Origin: Sutcliffiella sp. FSL R7-0096
Lineage (GTDB): Bacteria; Bacillota; Bacilli; Bacillales; Bacillaceae_I
DNA length: 64,000 bases
Assembly (NCBI RefSeq): GCF_038595065.1
Contig: NZ_CP152003.1
Location: 1,282,001-1,346,000 of the forward strand
Direction of reading: 5' to 3'
The translations under genes were made by a program, and so were the position numbers. Position 1 is the first letter of the stretch. Each line of letters begins with the position of its first letter. The notes under the pieces are model-generated. The model was not told the DNA's origin, ran no database searches, and saw nothing but the letters and a program-made list of their open reading frames with translations. Below, in pieces: positions 50,549 through 58,557 of this stretch.

Positions 50549-50552
50549 TAAA

Positions 50553-50585
50553 TAGGTCATGGGGATTAATCTCCATGACCTTTTG
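50553..50585 (+). terminator. Terminator of the bmrCD operon
   Basis: AGGTCATGG..AGATTAAT..CCATGACCT type arms followed by TTTTG. Confidence 0.8.
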
Positions 50586-50594
50586 TTATTTTAA

Positions 50595-50777
50595 GGCTAT
50601 TTACGTAAACATTGTTGCTTTTACGTATTTTTAAACCAACCGTTATTTTCCTTACTGTCGTGCTCTTTTTCCTGCAATACTAAATATGCTACTTGCACAT
50701 CTTGAGTAAATACCCAGTAAAAAGTCCAATTGCCGACTTTTTACTAATGAATAGCAACAATCTTTTAGAAAAGAGCC
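50595..50777 (+). mobile_element. Family C element, copy 3
   Basis: 183 bp with ends GGCTATTTACGTAAACATTG and AGCAACAATCTTTTAGAAAA..GAGCC. Flanks TATTTTAA (50587-50594) and TACTTTAA (50778-50785) are an 8-bp duplication with one change. Interior hairpin GTAAAAAGTCcaattgcc / GACTTTTTAC. Confidence 0.82.
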
Positions 50778-50822
50778 TACTTTAAAAATAATTAGGGAAT
50801 AGTAAAAAGGAAAACAAAGTCT

Positions 50823-50851
50823 TTGACAAGTGATTCAACATTTTATACTAT
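50823..50851 (+). promoter_or_regulatory. Promoter of the tcyABC-like operon
   Basis: TTGACA at 50823-50828, 17-base spacer, TACTAT at 50846-50851. ATACTATACAGTAT around the -10 is a short inverted repeat. Confidence 0.72.
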
Positions 50852-50903
50852 ACAGTATGTTGCTATTAAATAATTCATATAAGAATACTGGGGGTTAAAT
50901 AAA

Positions 50904-51725
50904 ATGAAGAAAAAATTACTATCAGCTTTAGCACTTCTTTTCCTATCAGCAGTGGTACTTGCAGCTTGTGGTACATCAAATGACAACGGTTCAACAGGAG
51001 ATGCTCCTAAAGAAGAAACAGACAATCTTTTAAGCAAAGTAGAAAAGGAAGGCGAGCTTCTAATTGGAACAGAAGGTACATATCCGCCATTTACTTTTCA
51101 TGATAAGTCAGGGAAACTGACAGGATTTGACGTGGAAATTGCTGAAGCGATTGCAGAGAAAATGGGTGTAGAAGCAAAGTTCATGGAAACGCAATGGGAT
51201 GCCATGTTTGCAGGCCTTGACTCTAAGCGCTTTGATATGATTGCAAATCAAGTAGGTATTCGTGAGGATCGCCAAGAGAAATATGATTTCTCCGATCACT
51301 ACATCACCTCTGCTGCCGTACTTGTTACGAAAGAGGATAATGACGAAATTAATGGCTTTGAAGATATCGATGGGAAAAAATCGGCGCAATCCCTGACAAG
51401 CAACTATGCAGATATTGCGCGTGAATACAATGCGGAAATTGAAGGAGTCGAAGGATTCAATCAAGCAATTGAATTAATAAACTCAAACCGTGTGGATGTC
51501 ACGATTAATGATAAATTGTCCGTACTTGATTTCCAAAAGAACCGGCCGAATGCAGCCATTAAAATCGTAGCAGAGTCTGACAACGCAGCGCAAAGTGGTT
51601 TTATGTTCCGAAAAGGCAGTGACGAGCTTGTAGAAGCTGTGAATAAAGCACTTGCTGAAATCATTGAAGACGGAACGTACGAAGAAATTGCAGAGAAATG
51701 GTTTGGTGAAAATGTACTTAACTAG
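50904..51725 (+). CDS. tcyA: Amino acid ABC transporter substrate-binding lipoprotein (TcyA-like)
   Basis: 273 residues. Lipoprotein signal with lipobox VLAAC (cysteine 21), serine/acid linker, then a family 3 solute-binding domain with [35 protein letters not shown] and [14 protein letters not shown], closely like B. subtilis TcyA. It binds cystine or related amino acids outside the membrane. ATG follows TGGGGGTTAAATAAA. Substrate is by similarity. Confidence 0.85.
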   Translation: MKKKLLSALALLFLSAVVLAACGTSNDNGSTGDAPKEETDNLLSKVEKEGELLIGTEGTYPPFTFHDKSGKLTGFDVEIAEAIAEKMGVEAKFMETQWDAMFAGLDSKRFDMIANQVGIREDRQEKYDFSDHYITSAAVLVTKEDNDEINGFEDIDGKKSAQSLTSNYADIAREYNAEIEGVEGFNQAIELINSNRVDVTINDKLSVLDFQKNRPNAAIKIVAESDNAAQSGFMFRKGSDELVEAVNKALAEIIEDGTYEEIAEKWFGENVLN

Positions 51726-52413
51726 TATCCTTACTGATCCGGAACGACTTGAAAGATGGATGTCAATCGCACAGAACTCCCTTCTCCCTTTGGTGAAGGG
51801 AGCTTTGTCTTATACGATTCCGTTAACATTGCTTTCATTCAGTTTAGGATTGATGATTGCCATTTTAACGGCATTGGCACGCATTTCTCCCATTAAACCG
51901 TTACAGATACTTGCTAGCGTTTATGTTTCCATCATTAGAGGTACTCCCTTATTGGTGCAATTGTTCATTATCTTTTACGGGTTACCTTCCATCGGTGTGA
52001 CCATAGATTCATTTCCGGCAGCGGTCATTGCATTTTCTTTAAATGTAGGAGCGTATGCATCTGAAATCATTCGCGCTGCAATCCTGTCCACACCTAAAGG
52101 GCAATGGGAAGCAGCATATTCAATGGGGATGAGCTATCCACAGGCTTTAAGAAGAATTATTCTTCCACAAGCTTCACGTGTTTCTATACCTCCATTGTCC
52201 AATTCATTTATCAGTCTTGTAAAAGATACATCGTTGGCGTCGTTAATTTTGGTAACAGAGATGTTCAGGGTAGCCCAACAAATAGCAGCGACCAACTATG
52301 AATTCCTTCTTTTATATGCACAGGCAGGTGCGATTTATTGGATTATTTGCTTCTGCTTATCCTTAGTGCAAGGAAGAGTGGAGCGTCGATTAGATAGATA
52401 TGTCGCAAAATGA
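51712..52413 (+). CDS. tcyB: Amino acid ABC transporter permease (TcyB-like)
   Basis: 233-residue membrane protein with five helices and the ABC-permease EAA loop [20 protein letters not shown]. The [17 protein letters not shown] segment is typical for polar amino acid uptake permeases. ATG at 51712 overlaps the end of tcyA by 14 bases. Pairs with the TcyC ATPase. Confidence 0.87.
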   Translation: MYLTSILTDPERLERWMSIAQNSLLPLVKGALSYTIPLTLLSFSLGLMIAILTALARISPIKPLQILASVYVSIIRGTPLLVQLFIIFYGLPSIGVTIDSFPAAVIAFSLNVGAYASEIIRAAILSTPKGQWEAAYSMGMSYPQALRRIILPQASRVSIPPLSNSFISLVKDTSLASLILVTEMFRVAQQIAATNYEFLLLYAQAGAIYWIICFCLSLVQGRVERRLDRYVAK

Positions 52414-52446
52414 TTAATTACAGCCATAAATAAAGGAGCTCGAGAG

Positions 52447-53190
52447 ATGATTTCAGTAGAGAGCTTATATAAGCAATTTGGAGATTTGAAAGTACTAAAA
52501 GGAATTGACTTGAATGTGGAGCAAGGGAAGGTAGTTGTGGTCATTGGCCCGTCTGGTTCAGGGAAAACAACCCTCCTTCGTTGTCTTAATATATTGGAGA
52601 CACCGACTTCAGGTAAAGTGGGGATAGACCAGCAAGCCCTGGATTTTTCCAACAGGGTTTCCGCAGGCAAGATTGCCGATTTCAGGCGTTTGACAGGAAT
52701 GGTCTTCCAGAGCTACAATCTGTTCCCACATATGACGGCTTTGCAAAATGTGATGGAAGGTCCGATTACAGTAAAAAAAGAAGAGAAAGCGAAAGTGGAA
52801 GAGCGGGCTCGCAGGCTTCTGGAAAAAGTGGGGCTTGGGGACAAGCTTGATTTCTACCCATTCCAGCTTTCCGGTGGCCAGCAACAGCGTGTTGGAATTG
52901 CAAGGGCGCTTGCCATGGAACCGAAAGTGATGCTCTTTGATGAACCGACATCTGCCCTTGATCCGGAACTAGTAGGCGAAGTGCTCAGAGTAATGAAGGA
53001 GCTCGCGCAGGAAGGCATGACAATGGTGGTTGTCACCCATGAAATGAAATTTGCGAGAGAAGTTGCGGATGAAGTGATCTTCATGGATGATGGAAAAATA
53101 GTAGAGCAGGGGACACCTGCAAATATCTTTGAGAATCCTAAAAATGTGAGAACAAAGCAGTTTCTGCGTTTGATAGAAAGTAATGTATAA
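52447..53190 (+). CDS. tcyC: Amino acid ABC transporter ATPase (TcyC-like)
   Basis: 247 residues: Walker [10 protein letters not shown] near 33, Q-loop [17 protein letters not shown], signature [10 protein letters not shown], Walker [16 protein letters not shown]-loop VVVTHEM. Powers uptake with TcyA and TcyB. ATG follows AAAGGAGCTCGAGAG. Last gene of the operon; its terminator region now carries a family B-inner insertion. Confidence 0.9.
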   Translation: MISVESLYKQFGDLKVLKGIDLNVEQGKVVVVIGPSGSGKTTLLRCLNILETPTSGKVGIDQQALDFSNRVSAGKIADFRRLTGMVFQSYNLFPHMTALQNVMEGPITVKKEEKAKVEERARRLLEKVGLGDKLDFYPFQLSGGQQQRVGIARALAMEPKVMLFDEPTSALDPELVGEVLRVMKELAQEGMTMVVVTHEMKFAREVADEVIFMDDGKIVEQGTPANIFENPKNVRTKQFLRLIESNV

Positions 53191-53225
53191 TTGTACGACC
53201 ATAAAAGCCCTCTATTCTAGCAGGA

Positions 53226-53499
53226 GGACACTGAAAAATCCAATAACTTCACTTCTGATGATTTCTAGCTGTTGATTGGAGCAATAGACGAAGACTCCTT
53301 GAAAATGCGAGCATTTTATGCGTGCGATGTATCGCTGTCGCAACCTTCCTTGTCCTGCGGAGGGATAGCGACAATCTTGAGACCCCACAGGACGCTAGTC
53401 CATGGAGGCTCAAGGTCGCCACGCGGAAAGCGGAGCCGTATACGAAAGTTAACAGAGGTGTTTAACAGATTATTAGAATACTGAACTTTTTCAATGGCC
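53226..53499 (+). mobile_element. Family B-inner element, copy with internal insertion
   Basis: 274 bp with ends GGACACTGAAAAATCC and TTTTTCAATGGCC. Compared with 10661-10877 it carries about 57 extra bases after CGAAGACTCCT. It lies between the tcyC stop and a terminator at 53497, the same position relative to a terminator as the family A copies; a possible decayed hairpin CCCTC..GGAGG precedes it. Confidence 0.72.
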
Positions 53500-53523
53500 C
53501 CTTCTATCAGAAGGGGCTTTTTT
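53497..53523 (+). terminator. Terminator, probably of tcyABC, now behind the repeat
   Basis: GCCCCTTCT, loop ATC, AGAAGGGGC, then six T residues. Confidence 0.85.
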
Positions 53524-53719
53524 GTTGATATTTTCGCATGAAATCAACGTCTATCTTGTGTTTAAGCTTCCATGCTACCTTATTGTGGAAAGTAAAATTT
53601 GCATATTGAAACAAAGCCTCTTGATTCCCAGTTGAAATCAACGATAAGAAATGACGCTGGGGGTTGAATGTCCGACATGCTTCCTTTTTAAGATAGCGAG
53701 TTATATTCTCCCAAAGCAA
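53507..53719 (-). pseudogene. Possible gene remnant or hypothetical protein
   Basis: A 70-residue frame with gene-like composition (ENITRYLKKEACRTFNPQ, FTFHNKVAWKLKHKIDVDFM) but only a poorly placed GGGTG before the TTG, and a stop codon inside the terminator. It may be the 3' end of a lost larger gene. Not recognised. Confidence 0.35.
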
Positions 53720-53756
53720 TTCACCCTAGCATATCGCCACCTTCAGCATTTTAATT

Positions 53757-53940
53757 GGCTCTTTTCGTAAACTTTGTTGCTTTTTCGTATGTATACATCA
53801 ACCTTTATTTTCCTTACTGTCGTGCTCTTTTCCCTGCCGTACTTAAGAAACTATTTGCACCTTTTAGAGTATGAGAGCAGTAAAAAGTCCAATTGCCGAC
53901 TTTTTACAAGTAAATAGCAACAATCTTTGAGAAAAGAGCA
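53757..53940 (+). mobile_element. Family C element, copy 4, with perfect 8-bp duplication
   Basis: 184 bp. Left end GGCTCTTTTCGTAAACTTTG, right end AGCAACAATCTTTGAGAAAA..GAGCA. TTTTAATT is repeated exactly at 53749-53756 and 53941-53948. Interior hairpin GTAAAAAGTCcaattgcc / GACTTTTTAC. The best-preserved copy of the family. Confidence 0.88.
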
Positions 53941-53981
53941 TTTTAATTATAGTTTATATGATTTAGGTGTTATTACCTAAT

Positions 53982-54374
53982 CTAACGGGCAATGGTTCCT
54001 TCCTTATAGACAGGAGGAAGCTTCCTTGGATTTGGTCCATACTTATTATCAGATTCACTTTCCATGCAAGCGAAGACGAAAATGGGAATCCAGCCAATCA
54101 GGGGAATAAGTCCAAGTAAATTCCACCAACCGCTTCTTCCGATATCATGCAATCTGCGAACGGTAATGGAGATGGTTGGTAAAAACATGACAACTCCATA
54201 AACCAATATGAATATTACACCAGGTGTATCATTATTTGGGAAAATGGTGATGAGTAAAATAGCCACTACCCAGAATATTACGAAATTTCCTAAAGTGAAA
54301 ATCCAATACTCCTTCCTTCTAGCTCTCCCACTGAAGTTAAAATAATTTCTGAAACCTTCTAAATACCAATGCAT
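53982..54374 (-). CDS. DUF805 membrane protein
   Basis: 130 residues with four hydrophobic segments. The DUF805 features are visible: the N-terminal NYFNFSGRARRKEYWIF and the RRLHDIGRSGWWNLLGLIPLIGWI loop. ATG at 54374 follows AAGAGGAGGTTTTTTC. Function of DUF805 is unknown; the proteins sit in the cytoplasmic membrane. Single gene. Confidence 0.88.
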   Translation of the reverse strand: MHWYLEGFRNYFNFSGRARRKEYWIFTLGNFVIFWVVAILLITIFPNNDTPGVIFILVYGVVMFLPTISITVRRLHDIGRSGWWNLLGLIPLIGWIPIFVFACMESESDNKYGPNPRKLPPVYKEGTIAR

Positions 54375-54483
54375 GAAAAAACCTCCTCTTCAAATTTATG
54401 TAAAATATTAAAATCTATATACCTATACCCCAGGAAGTAGAAAAATAACCCATATAATAAATGCTATAGGTTCTTAACATACT

Positions 54484-54513
54484 AAGAAAGACACCCCAAA
54501 AATTGAGGTGCCT
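54484..54513 (-). terminator. Terminator of the SASP gene
   Basis: Minus strand GGCACCTC, loop AATTTTT, GGGGTGTC, then TTTCTTAG. Confidence 0.7.
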
Positions 54514-54557
54514 TCAGCCATACATATGAAATTATGTTGTTACTGAAAAACTGTTAC

Positions 54558-54758
54558 TTATCTTCCGCCTAGGGATTGCTCAGCCATTTGAACTAGACGC
54601 TTAGTGATTTCTCCACCAACAGATCCGTTAGAGCGAGAAGTTGTGTCTGCACCAAGATTTACACCAAATTCAGTCGCGATTTCATACTTCATTTGGTCGA
54701 TAGCTGCTTGAGCTCCAGGTGCTACTAATTGATTAGACGAATTGTTTCTGTTTGCCAT
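54558..54758 (-). CDS. Alpha/beta-type small acid-soluble spore protein
   Basis: 66-residue DNA-binding spore protein. The germination protease site is in [18 protein letters not shown] and the second conserved helix is [17 protein letters not shown]. Expressed in the forespore and coats DNA against UV and heat. ATG at 54758 follows ACGAGGAGATGAATCAC. Proof that the organism forms spores. Which ssp paralogue cannot be told. Confidence 0.95.
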   Translation of the reverse strand: MANRNNSSNQLVAPGAQAAIDQMKYEIATEFGVNLGADTTSRSNGSVGGEITKRLVQMAEQSLGGR

Positions 54759-55018
54759 GATGTGATTCATCTCCTCGTAATATAGTTTTGGCTGGACCAA
54801 CTGGGATTGCACCAGTGAGTGCAGAGGATTCTGCTGCCTTCTAGGCTCGGTCCATCGGGTGATAAGTTGTTACTTGTATTATAGGAAATTCATAAAATCA
54901 TTATTCATTTTATTTTAGGTAATTTATGGATAATTTGAATTTGAGGAATATGGGATATTTACTGGTAAGATGCAAAAATTATAAGGAAGCAAAGAAGAAT
55001 GCAATTGGAGGAACCGTC

Positions 55019-55261
55019 ATGGAGATTTGTCCGCTATGTAATGGGTTTGAAAATTACACTGGTTTGTGCGCCTCTTGTGGGAGTGTGATGATTGATACAG
55101 GGAAGGTTACCGATTATCTGGATGATTATAGTGCTTACATGGAAATAAATCTTTTAAAGTTGGTGGATGGAGACTTGAACAGTCTGGAAAATCATGTTTG
55201 TGTTCATCTGATCAGTTGTGCAGTTTGCCAAAACGAGCAGATTATTTCTATTCAAGATTAA
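55019..55261 (+). CDS. Small zinc-ribbon-like protein
   Basis: 80 residues. CPLCNGF and CASCG near the start form a C-x2-C...C-x2-C zinc ribbon; a second H/C set (HVCVHLISCAVC) is near the C terminus. The middle DYLDDYSAYMEI is acidic. ATG at 55019 follows GGAGGAACCGTC; the frame is open upstream but has no site. I recall similar unnamed proteins in other bacilli. Function unknown. Confidence 0.7.
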   Translation: MEICPLCNGFENYTGLCASCGSVMIDTGKVTDYLDDYSAYMEINLLKLVDGDLNSLENHVCVHLISCAVCQNEQIISIQD

Positions 55262-55264
55262 ATA

Positions 55265-55364
55265 AGGCTCTTTTCTTAGTGCGACAGGGAAAAGAGCACG
55301 ACAGTAAGTGAGATAACGGATGATTAGAATATACGAAAAAACAACAAGGCTTACGAAAACAACC
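55265..55364 (-). mobile_element. Family C element, copy 5, internally deleted
   Basis: 100 bp. Both ends are recognisable (GGCTCTTTTCTTAG and ACAACAAGGCTTACGAAAAC), as is GGGAAAAGAGCACGACAGTAAG, but the hairpin-bearing half is missing. Confidence 0.7.
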
Positions 55365-55366
55365 AT

Positions 55367-55397
55367 AAAAAAAACAGGCCGATTATGGCCTGCTTTT
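55367..55397 (-). terminator. Terminator of msmX
   Basis: Minus strand GCAGGCC, loop ATAATC, GGCCTGT, then eight T residues. Confidence 0.9.
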
Positions 55398-55409
55398 GTA
55401 AAGGTAAAA

Positions 55410-56513
55410 TTATTTAGAACGAATGCGAGATTCAGTTTCAAGATCGAAGAAGTGGCATTTGTTCATATCCAACGCAAGTTGAAGTTGCTGTTGAGGCTTC
55501 ACATCTGTACGGGAGTCAACACGTGCTACGAAATCTTGACCATGAATTTGAGAGTATAACATAGATTCTGCACCAAGAAGCTCAGAAACTTCAATCACGG
55601 CTGTGATTGTGCTTCCTACGGATGATTCGATAAATACAGGCTCATCATGGATATCTTCCGGACGAATTCCAAGGATTACTTCTTTTCCAACGTATCCTTG
55701 ATCGCGAAGAACTTTCATTTTTCCTTCTGGGACAGTAATTTTTTGCTCACCGATATTGAATGAACCGTCTTCAAGTTTACCATTGAAGAAGTTCATTGCT
55801 GGAGAACCGATGAATCCACCAACAAATACATTCTCAGGGTTTTCGTAAACTTCTTTTGGAGAACCAAGCTGTTGGATGATTCCATCTTTCATAACAACAA
55901 GGCGTGTAGCCATTGTCATCGCTTCTGTTTGGTCATGCGTTACATAGATAGTAGTCGTTTGCAGGCGTTGGTGAAGCTTGGAGATTTCCGCACGCATCGC
56001 TACACGAAGCTTTGCATCAAGGTTGGACAAAGGCTCATCCATCAAGAATACTTTTGCATCACGAACGATTGCACGGCCAAGTGCCACACGTTGACGCTGA
56101 CCACCGGATAATGCCTTTGGTTTACGATCTAAGTATTGCTCTAAGCCAAGGATTGCAGCAGCTTCCTTAACACGACGATCAATTTCTTCTTTAGGGAATT
56201 TACGTAATTTCAAGCCGAATGCCATGTTGTCATATACATTCATATGTGGATATAATGCATAGTTTTGGAATACCATCGCAATGTCGCGATCTTTTGGTGC
56301 AACATCATTCATTCTTTTTCCATCAATCTCGAAATCACCTTTGGATATTTCCTCAAGTCCTGCAATCATACGAAGTGTAGTTGATTTACCGCAACCAGAT
56401 GGACCTACGAATACGATAAACTCTTTATCTTTAATGTGTAAGTTGAAATCTTTAACAGCAGTTACGTCGCCTTCATATACCTTATAAATGTGATCTAATT
56501 TTAATTCAGCCAT
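55410..56513 (-). CDS. msmX: Multi-sugar ABC transporter ATPase MsmX
   Basis: 367 residues: ABC domain with GPSGCGKST near 37, LSGGQRQRVALGRA, FLMDEPLSNLDAKLR, then a C-terminal TOBE/MOP domain (about 240-367) with VILGIRPEDI, as in MsmX/UgpC/MalK. In B. subtilis MsmX is the common motor for several sugar importers, whose membrane parts are encoded elsewhere; likewise none is nearby here. ATG with GGGGGAAATAG upstream. Two cre-like sequences in the promoter region suggest CcpA control. Confidence 0.93.
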   Translation of the reverse strand: MAELKLDHIYKVYEGDVTAVKDFNLHIKDKEFIVFVGPSGCGKSTTLRMIAGLEEISKGDFEIDGKRMNDVAPKDRDIAMVFQNYALYPHMNVYDNMAFGLKLRKFPKEEIDRRVKEAAAILGLEQYLDRKPKALSGGQRQRVALGRAIVRDAKVFLMDEPLSNLDAKLRVAMRAEISKLHQRLQTTTIYVTHDQTEAMTMATRLVVMKDGIIQQLGSPKEVYENPENVFVGGFIGSPAMNFFNGKLEDGSFNIGEQKITVPEGKMKVLRDQGYVGKEVILGIRPEDIHDEPVFIESSVGSTITAVIEVSELLGAESMLYSQIHGQDFVARVDSRTDVKPQQQLQLALDMNKCHFFDLETESRIRSK

Positions 56514-56529
56514 GTCTATTTCCCCCTAA

Positions 56530-56543
56530 TGAAATCGTTTTCT
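56530..56543. promoter_or_regulatory. cre-like site 1 upstream of msmX
   Basis: TGAAATCGTTTTCT fits TGWNANCGNTNWCA at 13 of 14 positions. Confidence 0.55.
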
Positions 56544-56562
56544 TAATCTGTTTACAGTGTAC

Positions 56563-56576
56563 CGAAAACGATTACA
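56563..56576. promoter_or_regulatory. cre-like site 2 upstream of msmX
   Basis: TGTAATCGTTTTCG on the minus strand fits TGWNANCGNTNWCA at 13 of 14 positions; 33 bases from site 1. Confidence 0.55.
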
Positions 56577-56626
56577 TTCCGTAAATGTACAAGTTGCACA
56601 AAAAAAAGGCACGTCTTTGTGCAACG

Positions 56627-57538
56627 TTACCTTTTGTGCTCATTTTCCATGATAATGATAGCCAAATAGGCTGCCAATGCGCCTTGAAAATTTTTGATAT
56701 CGATACCAGTTCGTTCAATGAATTTATCAATTCGGTATTGAAGGCTGTTCCGGTGCATGAATAGCTTTTTTGCGGTGAGCGAGACATTCATATTATTTTC
56801 GATATAGACCTTCACGCTTTGTAATAGTTCCTTCTCATCTTCCAAGATCGTTCCAAACATGCTTTTGATGGGAGGGAGATGTCCAATTTCTAACTGTTCT
56901 GTCACGATATAGGGGAGGGCGTGCTCGAACGTATGGATGCTTCTCTGCTTTCTTCCTTTCATGGAAAGAGCAAAGCACCGTTCTTCCCATTGAAACAGAG
57001 CTGCCAGGTCTTCTTGAGAACTGGTATAGGCACCGATATACAACTTAACATTTGTATAAAAATCGGTGGCAGTCGTATCTACCATATCAGAAAAGGATAC
57101 AAACTCATCCCCTTTAGTTTCTGGTATTAAGTCAATAATGACTCCGCTTGTAAGGCTGTCCCATACAATTTCTATTTCACTGTCAAAAAACGCAAGCATT
57201 GCTTCTTTCCATTCTTCCTTATTTAATAGGGGTTCGGAAAAATGAAAATGGATAAACCGGAGAGATCTTTGTGCGTTGAAGAGGTCTTTTTCAGGTTGTT
57301 GTTGGAGAAACAATAGTTCATGCCACCACTTTTCCGTACCTGTCATGGAAAGTTGGCTTTCTTCGACTCTTTTGAGAAACGTTTCGAGAAAAAGAATATC
57401 CCTTGGACTCAGCGCTTCATTTTCAATTCCGTAGTAGTCATTGTCAGGGGTAAGAAACCAGGCGTAGCGTGAAAAACTGTGGGGGGATGATGTTTGAATA
57501 AGTGCGTTCTTATAAATTCTCTCTAAATTGTTGTACAT
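56627..57538 (-). CDS. PucR/CdaR-type transcriptional regulator
   Basis: 303 residues. The C-terminal 70 residues are a PucR-type helix-turn-helix: NVSLTAKKLFMHRNSLQYR followed by IDKFIERTGIDIKNFQGALA. The N-terminal 220 residues have no recognised sensor. It lies directly upstream of msmX on the same strand with a 113-base gap, so it may regulate sugar transport genes; this is inference from position. ATG at 57538. Confidence 0.82.
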   Translation of the reverse strand: MYNNLERIYKNALIQTSSPHSFSRYAWFLTPDNDYYGIENEALSPRDILFLETFLKRVEESQLSMTGTEKWWHELLFLQQQPEKDLFNAQRSLRFIHFHFSEPLLNKEEWKEAMLAFFDSEIEIVWDSLTSGVIIDLIPETKGDEFVSFSDMVDTTATDFYTNVKLYIGAYTSSQEDLAALFQWEERCFALSMKGRKQRSIHTFEHALPYIVTEQLEIGHLPPIKSMFGTILEDEKELLQSVKVYIENNMNVSLTAKKLFMHRNSLQYRIDKFIERTGIDIKNFQGALAAYLAIIIMENEHKR

Positions 57539-57617
57539 GTCTTATCCCTCTTCTTTAAAAGCTTAATGATTGCTTATGTCCCATTATATCGAAGTGTGCA
57601 GGACAAACAAAGACAAA

Positions 57618-57637
57618 GCTCTTCCAAGGAAGAGCTC
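57618..57637. terminator. Palindrome, possibly a displaced terminator
   Basis: AGCTCTTCCAAGGAAGAGCT, on the minus strand followed by TTGTCTTTGTTTG. It could end the transcript of the 58032 gene, from which it is separated by repeat copies. Confidence 0.4.
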
Positions 57638-57679
57638 GACTGTTGAGAAACCCAATTAATTTTTAGAATTGCTCTTCTT

Positions 57680-57800
57680 CATTTCAGACGCTTCGCTATC
57701 CGCGGGCGGTCCTGGAGCCTCCTCGGGCTACGTCCTGCGGTGTCTTCCATGTCCTTTCCTCCCGAGGGAGGATACGCGCCTTCCACTACAATCAACAATG
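57680..57800 (-). repeat. Degenerate family A-type GC-rich repeat
   Basis: Minus-strand remnant: GTTGATTGTAGTGGAAGGCG, GACACCGCAGGACGTAGCCC and GAGGAGGCTCCAGGACCGCC. The conserved ends of family A are not visible, so it is old or truncated. Confidence 0.6.
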
Positions 57801-57869
57801 TTCCTTCATTCACCTAAAGGACGATGTAAAGCTCATCTAACCAAATTAACGCATTACCGTTTAGTTCTC

Positions 57870-58020
57870 GTAATTTCTAGCTGTGTATTGGAGCAAATGG
57901 CGTAGACTCCAGCGGGGGAGTAGCGGCAATGTTGAGACGCCGCAGGCTTGCCGAGGAGGCTCAACATTGCCTTCTGGATAAGCGCAGCTATTTGCAAAAA
58001 GAAACAGCGGTGATTAACAA
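57870..58020 (+). repeat. Degenerate family B-inner repeat
   Basis: Plus-strand remnant beginning AATTTCTAGCTGTGTATTGG and ending AAACAGCGGTGATTAACA; the core keeps GAGACGCCGCAGG and GAGGAGGCTCAACATTGCC. It abuts the degenerate copy at 57680-57800. Confidence 0.6.
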
Positions 58021-58031
58021 AACAACAAAAA

Positions 58032-58217
58032 CTATTTTCTTTCAATAGGTGGTTCTTCTTTTTTCAGATCGCGGGCCTCTTCGATGTTGGTGTAGCGGTC
58101 GCGTTCAAAGACAGTTCCGCCAGCCATCCCCTCATTGATATACCTATCGACATCTATGAAATATTCGTCACGGCCTTCGTATTGTGGTTCTTTGGACGTT
58201 TTTTCCTTTTCAGACAT
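58032..58217 (-). CDS. Small acidic hypothetical protein
   Basis: 61 residues, no hydrophobic segment, rich in E, D, R and K, with DEYFIDVDRYINEGMAGG in the middle. ATG at 58217 follows AAGGAGGGATTCTTT, a strong site. It lies next to the yheE gene. Not recognised. Its 3' spacer has been filled with repeats. Confidence 0.6.
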   Translation of the reverse strand: MSEKEKTSKEPQYEGRDEYFIDVDRYINEGMAGGTVFERDRYTNIEEARDLKKEEPPIERK

Positions 58218-58288
58218 AAAGAATCCCTCCTTGTTGTTAGTGTATCTTAAGGAGGGGAAATGATTCTTTCAACTAAATACTTTTGAAG

Positions 58289-58501
58289 TCAATCATAGAC
58301 ATGGAACAGCATCAATTCATGAATTTGTGCTTCGACAGCCTGTTTTTCCTCTTCGGAAAGAGCTTGCGATTCTGGCCATTCAATTGAACCGTTTTTGTGA
58401 TAGACGGCTTTTACGGCGTGACCTTTAAAGAAGAAAGAAAGGTGCCAGCCAGGTAGTTGGTTGTTTTGATATAAAGGTTTAAGTTGGAAGTGAGAAATCA
58501 A
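58289..58501 (-). CDS. yheE: YheE-like protein (DUF5342)
   Basis: 70 residues starting ISHFQLKPLYQNNQLPGWHL and ending HELMLFHVYD, like B. subtilis YheE. No membrane segment. TTG start at 58501 with GGGGAGGAAA upstream. Position next to the yheC/yheD cluster is conserved with B. subtilis. Function unknown. Confidence 0.72.
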   Translation of the reverse strand: MISHFQLKPLYQNNQLPGWHLSFFFKGHAVKAVYHKNGSIEWPESQALSEEEKQAVEAQIHELMLFHVYD

Positions 58502-58557
58502 GCAAATTTCCTCCCCTTGATGTGTCGGTTATTTATAGCTTATAACCATATTCTACA

